A model generated the notes under the pieces. The model had not been told where the DNA came from. It made no database searches and was given only the letters and a program-made list of their open reading frames with translations. From positions 1-64,000 of the forward strand of contig NZ_SAWZ01000010.1 of assembly GCF_004122095.1 (NCBI RefSeq): a stretch of DNA of 64,000 nt, given 5' to 3'. Shown here in pieces: positions 10,623 through 19,813 of this stretch; the first letter of the stretch is position 1, and every line of letters begins with the position of its first letter. This DNA comes from Pseudoxanthomonas composti (GTDB lineage: Bacteria > Pseudomonadota > Gammaproteobacteria > Xanthomonadales > Xanthomonadaceae). The translations under genes and the position numbers were made by a program.

Positions 10623-11770
10623 ACACCGTGACGACGCCAGCCAATGCGATGGAGGCCCGAGGGGCTGCGCTGGTCGAGCGCGTGCGGCTGTTCCTGGCAT
10701 GGTGGAAGCGCTCGTTGCTGCTGTGCCTGCCGCGCAGCTGGCGGCGCGTGCTGGGCCTGGGCGATGACCGCGTGCTGATCTACCTGCGCGATGCGGCGCT
10801 GGTCCTGGACCGCGACACCGGCGATGCGGTGACCGCCCTGGCCGAGCTGCCAGCCGAGGCGCAGGCGCTTCCCGATTCCCTGCTGGGCGCGCGCCTGGCC
10901 GCGCTGCCGCGCTGGGCGGTACTGCCGGCGCACGTGGCGTTGCGGCGGCGGCTGCGCCTGCCGGCCGCGGCCGCCGGACGCCTGCGCGACGTGGTGGGCT
11001 TCGAGATCGACCGGCAGACCCCGTTCACCGCCGATGCGGTGCATTACGACGCGCGCGTGCTGGAGCGGCGCGAGGACGGGCGTCTGGAGGTGGAGCTGGT
11101 GGTGGTGCCGCGCGAGGCGGTGCAGCGCGTGGTGACCCAGCTGACGCCGCTGAGCGGCGAACTGGCGGGCGTGGACGTGTTCGACGAGCTGCATCAGCCG
11201 CTGCGCGTGAACCTGTTGCCGGCGGCCCAGCGCGGCCGGCGTGGCAGCGGCCAGCGCAGCATCTCGCTGGTGCTGGCCGCGGTGGCGGTGATTGCCTTGC
11301 TCGGGGCGGCCTCGATCGTGCTGGACAACCGCCGCGATGCCGCCACCGCCCTGGAGGCGCAGGTGCGCAGCCGCGCCGAGGCGGCGCGCACGGTGGCGCT
11401 CAAGCGCCAGCAGCTGGTGGACCTGATCGACGGCAATACCTTCCTGGCCCAGCGCCGCACGGCCTTGCCGGCCACGCTGCAGGTGCTGGACGAGCTGACC
11501 CAGCGCCTGCCCGATGGCACTTACCTGGAGAAGGTCAGCATCGAGAACAACCGCCTGCTGGTAATCGGCCTGAGCTCGGAGGCGGCGTCGCTGGTCGGGC
11601 GCATGGAGGGCGCACCGTACTGGCGCAACCCGGCGCTGAGCGGTGCCCTGCAGCCGGACCCGCGGGTGCGGCGCGATCGCTTCAGCATGGTGGCCGAGCT
11701 GGTGCCGCCGCCACGGCTGTCCGCGGCCAGCACGCCGGCTGGCGCGGCTGCACCGGGGGCGCGCCGATGA
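10619..11770 (+). CDS. gspL: Type II secretion protein GspL/XpsL
   Basis: 383 aa from the ATG at 10619, which overlaps the gspK stop (ATGA). A GTG at 10607 is possible and is better placed for the GGGAGG at 10597-10602, so the start is uncertain by four codons. The cytoplasmic domain contains [20 protein letters not shown], typical of the PilM/GspL fold that binds GspE. One membrane segment, [19 protein letters not shown], is followed by a periplasmic coiled-coil and PilN-like domain. It links the ATPase to the inner-membrane platform and pairs with GspM. Confidence 0.93.
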   Translation: MNTVTTPANAMEARGAALVERVRLFLAWWKRSLLLCLPRSWRRVLGLGDDRVLIYLRDAALVLDRDTGDAVTALAELPAEAQALPDSLLGARLAALPRWAVLPAHVALRRRLRLPAAAAGRLRDVVGFEIDRQTPFTADAVHYDARVLERREDGRLEVELVVVPREAVQRVVTQLTPLSGELAGVDVFDELHQPLRVNLLPAAQRGRRGSGQRSISLVLAAVAVIALLGAASIVLDNRRDAATALEAQVRSRAEAARTVALKRQQLVDLIDGNTFLAQRRTALPATLQVLDELTQRLPDGTYLEKVSIENNRLLVIGLSSEAASLVGRMEGAPYWRNPALSGALQPDPRVRRDRFSMVAELVPPPRLSAASTPAGAAAPGARR

Positions 11771-12411
11771 GCGCGCGCAGCGACAAGCACGACCGCTGGC
11801 TGGCGCTGGCCCTGCTGCTGGCGGTACTGGCGCTGGTCTACCTGTTGTGCGTGCACCCGTGGTGGACCGAGCCGATGCTGGTGGAACAGGACCGCATCGC
11901 CCAGGCCCAGGCGCGCAGCCAGCGGGTGGAAGCCGCGCTGCGGCAGGCGCCGCAGATCGACCGCGAGCTGGCCGCCCTGCGTGCGCGTCTGGCCGATCGC
12001 CCCGGCTTCCTGCCCGAATCGACCGTCGAGCTGGCCACCGCCGGCCTGGTGCAGCGGCTGGAGCAGGTGGTGGCCGAGGCCAGCCCGGGCAACCGCAGCT
12101 GCGCCATCACCAACCGCTCGCCGATGACGGACATGGTGGCCGACCGCTATGCGCGCGTGGTGGTGCAGGCGCGGCTGCGCTGCGGCACGCCGGAGCTGGC
12201 ATCGGTGCTGTACGCGTTGGAAAGCGGCGCGCCACGGCTGTTCGTGGACAACCTCAACATCCTGGCCCTGCGCACCAGCTACCTGCCGGTGGAGGCCGGG
12301 CGCGGCAGCAACAGTGGCGGCCTGGACATCAGCTTCGATCTCTACGGGTTCCTGGCGCCCTCGGCCAGCGCCACGGCCGTGCCTGCACAGGGAGGCGCCG
12401 ATGCGCGCTGA
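11767..12411 (+). CDS. gspM: Type II secretion protein GspM/XpsM
   Basis: 214 aa, ATGA overlap with gspL. A short cytoplasmic N-terminus is followed by the membrane helix WLALALLLAVLALVYLLCVH, a coiled-coil-like region (DRIAQAQARSQRVEAALRQA) and a ferredoxin-like periplasmic domain. GspM stabilises GspL. Sequence conservation in this family is low; order and topology carry the call. Confidence 0.88.
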   Translation: MSARSDKHDRWLALALLLAVLALVYLLCVHPWWTEPMLVEQDRIAQAQARSQRVEAALRQAPQIDRELAALRARLADRPGFLPESTVELATAGLVQRLEQVVAEASPGNRSCAITNRSPMTDMVADRYARVVVQARLRCGTPELASVLYALESGAPRLFVDNLNILALRTSYLPVEAGRGSNSGGLDISFDLYGFLAPSASATAVPAQGGADAR

Positions 12412-13204
12412 CGGCTGGACCCTGCGCACCTGGATCCTGGCGGCCATCGCCGGCCTGTCGGTGCTAGTGCTGTTGCTGGCACTGGCGGGCATGGGCGCGC
12501 GCCTGCCGACCTCCGCGCCGGAAGACCCCGCGCCCCTGCCCAGCACCGCGTCCCTGCCTAGTGCCGACATCGGCCTGCAGTCGCGCGAGGCCTACGCAGC
12601 CATCGCGCAGCGGCCGCTGTTTTCCGACAACCGCCAGCCGCAGCCGTTCTTCATCGAAGGCCAGGGCCCGGCCGAGGGCGGCGGTGCCTTCAATTTCGTG
12701 CTGACCAGCGTGCTGCTGGCCGGGCAGACCCGCCTGGCCATCCTGCAACCGCCCGAGGGCGGCAGCTCGGTGCGCTTCAAGCTGGGAGAAAGCGCCGAGG
12801 CCTACCCGGACTGGCGCCTGGTGACGCTGTCCGCGCGCAGCGCCACCTTCGAAGGCCCCGAGGGCGTGCGCACCCTGGACCTGCGGGTGTTCGACGGCAA
12901 GGGCGGCGAGCGCGCCACCCAGCTGCAGCAGTTCCAGGGCAATGGCGAGAACGCCAGCGCGCAGCAGGCCGAGCGCCGCCAGCCCGCGGCCAATGCGCCG
13001 CAGCAGGCGCCGGTGCCCGCGCTGTCCGGACAGACCGCCAACACGCGCCCGCCACAGCCGCCGGCGAACACCCCCACCCCTGGCGCGCCCGCCAACAACG
13101 CGCCCACGCCCTCGGATGAGCAGGTCCAGGCCATCCGTGCGCGCATCCAGCAGCGACGCGCGGAGCTGCGGCGCGAGCAGCAATCCTCCGGAAACGGCCA
13201 ATGA
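12401..13204 (+). CDS. xpsN: XpsN-type T2SS subunit (GspC-like function)
   Basis: 267 aa. The ATG at 12401 follows GGAGG at 12391-12395 and overlaps the end of gspM. One N-terminal membrane anchor (WILAAIAGLSVLVLLLALAG) precedes a homology-region-like domain (AIAQRPLFSDNRQP, LTSVLLAGQTRLAILQPPEG), then a long Pro/Ala/Gln-rich tail. Xanthomonads lack a canonical gspC in this operon; XpsN, just before the secretin, is known to bridge inner membrane and secretin. Length, topology and position match. The tail ends in charged residues (RIQQRRAELRREQQ). Confidence 0.87.
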   Translation: MRADGWTLRTWILAAIAGLSVLVLLLALAGMGARLPTSAPEDPAPLPSTASLPSADIGLQSREAYAAIAQRPLFSDNRQPQPFFIEGQGPAEGGGAFNFVLTSVLLAGQTRLAILQPPEGGSSVRFKLGESAEAYPDWRLVTLSARSATFEGPEGVRTLDLRVFDGKGGERATQLQQFQGNGENASAQQAERRQPAANAPQQAPVPALSGQTANTRPPQPPANTPTPGAPANNAPTPSDEQVQAIRARIQQRRAELRREQQSSGNGQ

Positions 13205-15444
13205 TCCCAATCGCATCGATGACGCCACGCCTGACCGCCCACACCCTGTTGTTCGCCGCGCTGGCCACGGCCCTGTCCGGCTGCGCCAGCAATCCGCGCC
13301 CGGAGCTGCGCAAGCCAGACCCGCAGGCCGTGCCCGAGCAGGTGCGCCAGGAGGCGCTGCCCGACGACGGCGCAGCGCCTGCCGCGCGCCTGCATCGCGG
13401 CACCGGGCAGGTGATCAACCGCAGCGTGGCCGCCGCACCGCCGCCGCAGCTGGCGGCGACCTCGGGCGAGGCCACCTTCAATTTCGAAGGCGAATCGGTG
13501 CACGCGGTGGTCAAGGCGATCCTGGGCGACATGCTGGGGCAGAACTACGTCATCGCCCCGGAAGTGCAGGGCACGGTGACCCTGGCCACGCCGCACCCGG
13601 TCAACGCCTCGGCGGCGCTGTCGCTGCTGGAGATGGTGCTGGGCTGGAACAACGCGCGCATGGTCTATCGCGATGGCCGCTACAACATCGTGCCGGCCGA
13701 TCGCGCCCTGGCCAGCGGCTCCATCGCCCCGCGCAGCGGCCCGGCAAGCAACGCCCGCGGGTTCGAATCGCGGGTGGTGCCGCTGCGCTTCATCGCCGCG
13801 GCGGAGATGGAAAAGCTGCTCAAGCCCTATGCGCAGCCCAACGCCATCGTCAACGTCGACAGCGGCCGCAACCTGATCACCGTGGCCGGCACCCGTAGCG
13901 AGCTGGAGAACTACCTGCGCACTATCGAGGTGTTCGACGTGGACTGGATGTCCAGCATGTCCGTGGGCGTGTTCCCGCTGGAGACCAGCCGCGCGGCCAA
14001 GGTCGCCGCCGACCTGGAGAAGATCTTCGGCGAGCAGGGCAAGTCGCCGGTGGCCGGCATGTTCCGCTTCATGCCGCTGGACGGCGCCAACGCAGTGCTG
14101 GCGATCACCTCCCAGCCGGCCTACCTGGAGCAGATCCAGCAGTGGGTGGACCGCATCGACGGGGCCGGCGACGGCGTGCGGCTGTATTCGCACGAGCTGA
14201 AGTACATCACCGCCAAGGACCTGGCCCAGCGCCTGGCCGAGGTCTACGGCGGCGGGGCCGGGCGCGGCAGCAGCGCCGGCAACGAGTCGGTGTCGTTGAT
14301 GCCGGGCCTGAACTCCACCACGATCAACGATGGCGGCTTCGACGGCCGCATGGGCACCAGCTCGGCCACCATCGGCGGCAATAGCGATGGCAGCGCCTTC
14401 GGCAGCGGTAGCGGGCTGGGCGGGTCGTCCTCGGGCCTGGGTGGCGGCGCTGGCGGCTCGGGCGGCATCGGCAGCCTGCAGCTGGGCGAGCGCAGCGGCG
14501 GCAACGGCAGCGTGACCCTGGACGTGGACGGCGACCGGGTCGGCGTGGCGGCGGTGGAGGAAACCAACACCCTGCTGGTGCGCTCCAGCGCCTCGGCCTG
14601 GAAGTCCATCCGCGATGTCATCGACAAGCTCGACAGCATGCCGCTGCAGGTGCATATCGAGGCGCAGGTGATGGAAGTGGCGCTGACCGGTGACCTGAGC
14701 TATGGCGTGAGCTGGTTCCTGCGCAACGCCGACGGCACCATCCCCACCGTTCCCGACGGGGTGGGGCTGCGCAACCTCACCCCCGCCGGCCCCAACGGGA
14801 CCGGCGGCCTGCTGTATACCTTCGGCGTGAACAACGGCGTGGGCCTGGTCAGGGCGCTGGACGAAGTGTCCGACGTGCACATGCTGCAGACGCCGTCGCT
14901 GACGGTGCGCAACAACTACGAGGCCTCGCTGACCGTGGGCAGCCGGATCCCGATCAATTCGGTGAACGTCAGCACCGGGGTGGGCAACGACAACACCTAC
15001 AGCCAGGTCCAGTATCTGGATACCGGCACCATCCTCAAGGTGCGCCCGCGCGTGACCCGCGAGGGCACGGTGTTCCTGGACGTGATCCAGGAAGTCAGCT
15101 CGCCGACCGGCACCGGCGATGCCAACGGCAACTTCACCATCAACAATCGCAGCCTGAAGACCACGGCCATCGTCAACAGCGGCGAAACCGTGCTGTTGGC
15201 CGGCCTGATCCAGGACACCACCGAGCGCGGCTCTTCCGGCTTCCCGGGGCTGAGCCGGATCCCGGTGATCGGCGCCCTGTTCGGCCAGCAGAACCAGAAC
15301 ACGCGCCGCAGCGAAATCGTGGTGCTGCTGACCCCGACCCTGATCCGCGACCCCGGCCAGGCCAGCCGTCTGACCGAGGAATACGGCCGCCGCTTCCGCG
15401 CCATGGACCCGCTGCCCGAGCGCGGCGCCAAGCCCCGGCGCTGA
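13201..15444 (+). CDS. gspD: T2SS outer-membrane secretin GspD/XpsD (lipoprotein)
   Basis: 747 aa, ATGA overlap with xpsN. The lipobox LSG|C28 makes it a lipoprotein secretin, as known for XpsD. N0-N3 domains run from about residue 90 to 480. N3 carries an unusually Gly/Ser-rich insertion at about residues 345-425 (nt 14240-14470). The secretin core is clear: VHIEAQVMEVALTGDLSYGV, MLQTPSLTVRNNYEASLTVG and the signature VLLAGLIQDTTERGSSGFPG followed by LSRIPVIGALFG. It forms the exit channel for folded exoproteins. It is the last gene of the operon. Confidence 0.97.
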   Translation: MIPIASMTPRLTAHTLLFAALATALSGCASNPRPELRKPDPQAVPEQVRQEALPDDGAAPAARLHRGTGQVINRSVAAAPPPQLAATSGEATFNFEGESVHAVVKAILGDMLGQNYVIAPEVQGTVTLATPHPVNASAALSLLEMVLGWNNARMVYRDGRYNIVPADRALASGSIAPRSGPASNARGFESRVVPLRFIAAAEMEKLLKPYAQPNAIVNVDSGRNLITVAGTRSELENYLRTIEVFDVDWMSSMSVGVFPLETSRAAKVAADLEKIFGEQGKSPVAGMFRFMPLDGANAVLAITSQPAYLEQIQQWVDRIDGAGDGVRLYSHELKYITAKDLAQRLAEVYGGGAGRGSSAGNESVSLMPGLNSTTINDGGFDGRMGTSSATIGGNSDGSAFGSGSGLGGSSSGLGGGAGGSGGIGSLQLGERSGGNGSVTLDVDGDRVGVAAVEETNTLLVRSSASAWKSIRDVIDKLDSMPLQVHIEAQVMEVALTGDLSYGVSWFLRNADGTIPTVPDGVGLRNLTPAGPNGTGGLLYTFGVNNGVGLVRALDEVSDVHMLQTPSLTVRNNYEASLTVGSRIPINSVNVSTGVGNDNTYSQVQYLDTGTILKVRPRVTREGTVFLDVIQEVSSPTGTGDANGNFTINNRSLKTTAIVNSGETVLLAGLIQDTTERGSSGFPGLSRIPVIGALFGQQNQNTRRSEIVVLLTPTLIRDPGQASRLTEEYGRRFRAMDPLPERGAKPRR

Positions 15445-15458
15445 GGGCGCCCACCCGC

Positions 15459-16289
15459 ATGAGCCTGCCGGTGATCGTCCTGCCCGTGGGCACCGACGAT
15501 GTGGCCCTGGACGCCTGCCTGGCGGCGCTGGATGCCGGCACACCGGCCGGGACCCCGGTGTGGTTGGCCGACGACGCCCAGGCCGGGCCGCGCGGGCAGG
15601 CGGTCATCCAGCGCTGGCTGGCCGCCACGCCGCTGCAGGCCGAATACAGCCGGCGCGCCCAGCCGGTCGGGGCGGTGGCGCACCTGGACCAGGTGCTGGC
15701 GGCGTGTGGCGAGGCCGATGTGCTGGTCCTGGCGCCCGATGCGGTGCCGACCCCTGGCTGGGCCAATCGGCTGGCGGCCTGCGGGCGTCAGGATGCCGCC
15801 ATCGCCACGGCCACGCCCTGGTGCAATGCCGGCCAGACCGCCAGCTGGCCGCGCCTGGGTGAGGTCTTCCCGTTGCCCGCGGACCTGGACGCACTGGCGC
15901 AGGCCGCCGCGCGGCTGGCGCCCACGCTTCCCGAGCTTCCCGCCGCGGTGGACCACGCGGTGTGGATCAATGGCCGCGCGCGTCAACGCGCTGGCGGTCT
16001 GGACATGGCCACGTTCGATTCCTGGTATGCCGCCCTGATCGATCTGTCGCTGCGACTGGCCGGCCTGGGCTGGCGCAACGTGCTGTGCGAGACCGCCTTC
16101 GTCGGCCGCAGCGGCGAGGGCGGCCCGGCCGAGGGCGAGCTGGAGCGCCTGGCCACGCGCTGGCCCGCCTGGCAGGCCCGGATCGCCACCTTCCTGATGC
16201 ACGACCCCCTGCATCCCCTGCGCGCCAACCTGACTGCGGCCCTGGCCGCCAGCAATTCGGACACTCCCCAGCGCGCGCTGTTCGATTGA
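15459..16289 (+). CDS. GT-A-like protein, probably degenerate family 2 glycosyltransferase
   Basis: 276 aa, starting 14 bases after the secretin gene. The pattern follows family 2 glycosyltransferases: an N-terminal nucleotide-binding-like strand, DVLVLAPDAVPTPGW where a DxD motif is expected, and a C-terminal FDSWYAALIDLSLRLAGLGW resembling the acceptor-side E/D-DLSLR motif. The DxD itself is altered (APD), so metal binding is doubtful. No signal peptide or membrane helix is visible. It may be a true transferase with divergent metal ligands or a pseudo-enzyme. Its adjacency to the T2SS operon is probably transcriptional. Confidence 0.7.
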   Translation: MSLPVIVLPVGTDDVALDACLAALDAGTPAGTPVWLADDAQAGPRGQAVIQRWLAATPLQAEYSRRAQPVGAVAHLDQVLAACGEADVLVLAPDAVPTPGWANRLAACGRQDAAIATATPWCNAGQTASWPRLGEVFPLPADLDALAQAAARLAPTLPELPAAVDHAVWINGRARQRAGGLDMATFDSWYAALIDLSLRLAGLGWRNVLCETAFVGRSGEGGPAEGELERLATRWPAWQARIATFLMHDPLHPLRANLTAALAASNSDTPQRALFD

Positions 16290-16479
16290 CGCCCCGCGCT
16301 GGCACGCCGCATGCATTCCCATCTGGGCATGGCGCGTCACTTCGTGCCATTCCGCAACAGGTTGTGACATAGACTCCAGTCCGGGGAGACACACGCCGGG
16401 TTGGACGCCATTCAATGCGCCGTCCGGAGTGACAGCTACACGCCACCGCAGCCACGGTGGCACTTGGAGAGATCGATCG

Positions 16480-18237
16480 ATGAAGCACTTGACGCTGATG
16501 CGCCACGGCATGCTCGTGTGCGCGCTGGGGACCCTGGCTGCCTGCGGCGGCGGCGGTGGTGGGGACGCGCCCGCGGCCTCGCCGGCGCCCGGCGGCGCCA
16601 CGCCCGCACCTGCACCCGCCCCCGCGCCGGCCCCGGCGCCGACACCGGCGGCCTATTCGGACATCCCGCAGAGCGACGCGGAGGCCGCGCGCTTCCTGAC
16701 CCAGGCCACCTTCGGCCCGACCCGTGCCGACATCGCCCGCGTGCGCCAGATCGGCTACAGCAAGTGGATCGACGAGCAGATGGACAGCAGCGCCACGCCG
16801 GTGAACTCGGTGCTGGCCGGGCTGCAGGCGGTGGAAGCGGCCGGCATGGCCCGCGATGCCCTGCAGCCGCAGTTCCGCCGCAACCTGTGGCTGTGGCGTG
16901 CGGCCACCGCCAGCGACCAGCTGCGCATGCGCGTGGGCTTCGCCCTGGGCGAGATCTTCGTGGTGTCCGACCGCGAAGTGGCCGACGGCAAGCAGACCCT
17001 GTACCGCATCGCCGACTACCAGGACATGCTCAACCGCGATGCCTTCGGCAGCTATCGCGCCGTACTGGGCGATGTCTCCGTGCACCCGGCGATGGGGTAC
17101 TTCCTCAGCCACGTCGGCAATCGCAAGGCCGACCCGGCAAAGAACCTGACGCCTGACGAGAACTACGGTCGCGAGGTCATGCAGCTGTTCTCCATCGGCC
17201 TGATCCAGCGCAACGCCGACTTCTCCGAGGTCAAGGACAGCGCCGGCAACCCGCTGCCGACCTACGACCAGGACGTGGTCAGCGGCATGTCGCGGGTGTT
17301 CACCGGCTGGACCTACGCCGGCCAGACCGACGCCCAGTACGGCCGCAACGAGAACAACAGCTTCGCGCCGATGGAGTGCCACCCCAAGTTCCACGACGAC
17401 CAGCCCAAGACCATCTTCAACGGCATCGTCATCAACGAGGGCAACAACTGCACCGCCAGCCTGAACAAGACCCTGGATGCGCTGGCCGCGCACAAGAACG
17501 TGGCGCCCTTCATCAGCCGCCAGCTGATCCAGCGCCTGGTCACCAGCAACCCCAGCCCGGCCTACATCGGCCGCGTGTCCAAGGCCTGGACCGACAGCAA
17601 CGGCAACCTGGGCAAGGTGGTCAAGGCGATCCTGCTGGACAACGAGGCGCGCGTGGCGCCCACCGATGCCAGCTTCGGCAAGGCCCGCGAGCCGCTGGTG
17701 AAGATCGCCACGCTGTGGCGCAGCTTCGAGGCCAAGTACATCCCGGGCGAATACGGGCTGGTGAAGTTCTCCTTCACCAACGCGGGCGATCTAACCAGCT
17801 CGCTGCAGCAGGAATCGGTGCGCGCGCCGTCGGTGTTCAACTTCTTCGAACCCGGCTACCGCCTGCCCGGCATCAATGGCGCGCCGGGCCTGTATGCGCC
17901 GGAGTTCCAGATCCTGACCGAGGCGACCTACATCAGCTCGCTCAACCAGCACGAGGCGCTGGTGTGGAGCTTCGCCGGCGAGGCGCCCACGGCCACCACC
18001 AATGCGCCGGTGCTGGATCTGTCGCGCTTGACCGCCATGGCCACCAATAACGACCGCGCCGGCATGGTCGAAGAGGTCAACCTGCTGCTGTTCTACGGCG
18101 CGATGCCGGCCGAGACCAAGACGGTGATGACCAAAATGCTGACCGACCTGGCCACGGCCAAGGTCAGCGCCAACGAACAGGCGCGCTCGCTGGTGCTGCT
18201 CGCCTTCGCCTCCCCCGAATTCGCTGTCCAGCGCTGA
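16480..18237 (+). CDS. DUF1800 lipoprotein (copy 1)
   Basis: 585 aa. The ATG at 16480 has GGAGA at 16465-16469 and gives a lipoprotein signal ending LAA|C22, followed by six glycines and a Pro/Ala-repeat linker to about residue 60. The DUF1800 domain fills the rest: SDAEAARFLTQATFGPT, RMRVGFALGEIFVVSDREV, DENYGREVMQLFSIGL, FHDDQPKTIFNGIVIN and SVFNFFEPGYRLPG. The biochemical function of the family is not established; members are usually paired with DUF1501 genes, as here. Surface anchoring through a flexible linker is inferred. The paralogue at 29408 has exactly the same length. Confidence 0.93.
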   Translation: MKHLTLMRHGMLVCALGTLAACGGGGGGDAPAASPAPGGATPAPAPAPAPAPAPTPAAYSDIPQSDAEAARFLTQATFGPTRADIARVRQIGYSKWIDEQMDSSATPVNSVLAGLQAVEAAGMARDALQPQFRRNLWLWRAATASDQLRMRVGFALGEIFVVSDREVADGKQTLYRIADYQDMLNRDAFGSYRAVLGDVSVHPAMGYFLSHVGNRKADPAKNLTPDENYGREVMQLFSIGLIQRNADFSEVKDSAGNPLPTYDQDVVSGMSRVFTGWTYAGQTDAQYGRNENNSFAPMECHPKFHDDQPKTIFNGIVINEGNNCTASLNKTLDALAAHKNVAPFISRQLIQRLVTSNPSPAYIGRVSKAWTDSNGNLGKVVKAILLDNEARVAPTDASFGKAREPLVKIATLWRSFEAKYIPGEYGLVKFSFTNAGDLTSSLQQESVRAPSVFNFFEPGYRLPGINGAPGLYAPEFQILTEATYISSLNQHEALVWSFAGEAPTATTNAPVLDLSRLTAMATNNDRAGMVEEVNLLLFYGAMPAETKTVMTKMLTDLATAKVSANEQARSLVLLAFASPEFAVQR

Positions 18238-18245
18238 GAACCGAC

Positions 18246-19688
18246 ATGTCCCATTCCACTCGCGAAGACCGCCGCTCCTTCCTGCGCGGCCTGTCCACCA
18301 TGCTGGCCGGCGGCGCCGCCTACGCGCTGCTGCCGCAGCTCGAACTGGCCGGCCGCGCCGTCGCCGCCGAAGCCCCGGGCGACTACCGCGCCATGGTGTG
18401 CATCTTCCTGTTCGGCGGCAGCGACTCGTACAACATGCTCATCCCGCACGCCAGCGGGGAGTACGACATCTACAACGCCAGCCGCGGCGGGGTGTACGAC
18501 GCCACCAGCAACCCCTTCGGTCTGGGCATCGCCCGCGATGCGCTGCTGCAGGTCACCGACCCCTTCGGCAAGACCTGGGGCCTGCACCCCAGCTGCGGCG
18601 GCATGAAAAGCCTGTTCGACGCCGGCGAGCTGGCGTTCCTGGCCAACATCGGCACGCTGGCCACGCCGGTCACCAAGGACGAGGTCAACAAGAAGACCAA
18701 GCAGCTGCCGAGCTATCTGTACTCCCACAACGACCAGCAGAAGCAGTGGATGGGCGGCTCGTCCTTCCAGAGCATGTCCACCGGCTGGGGCGGGCGCGCG
18801 GCCGATCGGCTCAAGGGCCTGAACACCGGCACGCCGGCGCTGCCGCCGGGTATCAGCCTGGCCGGCAACAACCTCTACCAGCTGGGCGCCAGCACGTTGC
18901 CGTACGCGGTGGCCTCCAGCGGGCCCACCGCCACCCGGCGTTTCTCCGCCACCGGCAACGCCGCCGACAAGATCCGCGACCAGGCGTTGCAGGCGCTGAT
19001 CCAGCGCGACTACACGCCGGCGCTGACCGACCAGTACGGCGTGGTCAGCGACAGTGCCATCCAGCTCAACCTGCGCCTGCAGACGGCGCTGCTGCCGGCC
19101 AATGGCGGCGACATCGCCACCGTGTTTCCGTCCAACAACGGGCTGGCCAGCCAGCTGCGCATGATCGCGCGGCTGATCAAGGCCGGGCGCAGCTCGGCCA
19201 TCGGCCATCGCCGCCAGGTGTTCTTCGCCAGCATGGGCGGCTTTGACACCCACCAGAACCAGATGGCGCCCAACGGCCATGGCGCGCTGCTGGGCCAGCT
19301 GGGCGACGCGCTGGCCGCGTTCCGCACGGCGCTGGCCGAGATCAACTCGCTCAACGATGTGGTGACCTTCTCCATGAGCGATTTCGGTCGCACGCTCAAC
19401 AGCAATGGCAACGGCACCGACCACGCCTGGGGCGGGGTGCAGCTGGTGATGGGCGGCAGTGCGGCCAACGGCGGGCCGCTGCAGGGCGGCCGCGTGTGGG
19501 GCGACTACCCGCTGCTGGAGCTCAACGGCCCGCAGTCGCTGGGGCGCGGCCGCATGATCCCGACCATGTCGGTGGGCCAGCTGGGCGCCACCGTGTCCAG
19601 CTGGTTCGGCGTAGGCAACAGCGAGCTGCAGACCATCTTCCCCGGCCTGAACAACTTCGCCACGGCCAGGCTGCCGTTCCTGGGCTGA
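18246..19688 (+). CDS. DUF1501 protein with Tat signal (copy 1)
   Basis: 480 aa, starting 8 bases after the DUF1800 gene. A twin-arginine signal (DRRSFLRGL with Arg9-Arg10) precedes LAGGAAYALLPQLELAGRAV, implying export in folded form, perhaps with a metal bound. DUF1501 proteins are related to the alkaline-phosphatase/sulfatase superfamily. Conserved blocks here are MVCIFLFGGSDSYNM, KTWGLHPSCGGMKSLFDAGE and SMSDFGRTLNSNGNGTDHAW. Substrate is unknown. Always next to DUF1800 in this window, so the two probably act together outside the inner membrane. Confidence 0.92.
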   Translation: MSHSTREDRRSFLRGLSTMLAGGAAYALLPQLELAGRAVAAEAPGDYRAMVCIFLFGGSDSYNMLIPHASGEYDIYNASRGGVYDATSNPFGLGIARDALLQVTDPFGKTWGLHPSCGGMKSLFDAGELAFLANIGTLATPVTKDEVNKKTKQLPSYLYSHNDQQKQWMGGSSFQSMSTGWGGRAADRLKGLNTGTPALPPGISLAGNNLYQLGASTLPYAVASSGPTATRRFSATGNAADKIRDQALQALIQRDYTPALTDQYGVVSDSAIQLNLRLQTALLPANGGDIATVFPSNNGLASQLRMIARLIKAGRSSAIGHRRQVFFASMGGFDTHQNQMAPNGHGALLGQLGDALAAFRTALAEINSLNDVVTFSMSDFGRTLNSNGNGTDHAWGGVQLVMGGSAANGGPLQGGRVWGDYPLLELNGPQSLGRGRMIPTMSVGQLGATVSSWFGVGNSELQTIFPGLNNFATARLPFLG

Positions 19689-19813
19689 CCACAACGGCGC
19701 TGACCGGCCTCGCAGCGGCGGGTATCCTGTGCGCCTTCGCGCCACAGAGACCCGCCCATGCCGCAAGGCAGCCTGCCATGCGCTTCGCGCCCTGCGCCGG
19801 GAACGGCCGCACG

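Noticed and set aside
12802-15543. 913-codon open frame on the minus strand opposite the secretin gene
   Set aside because: Same reason: GC-rich shadow with biased composition, while the plus strand carries a clear secretin.
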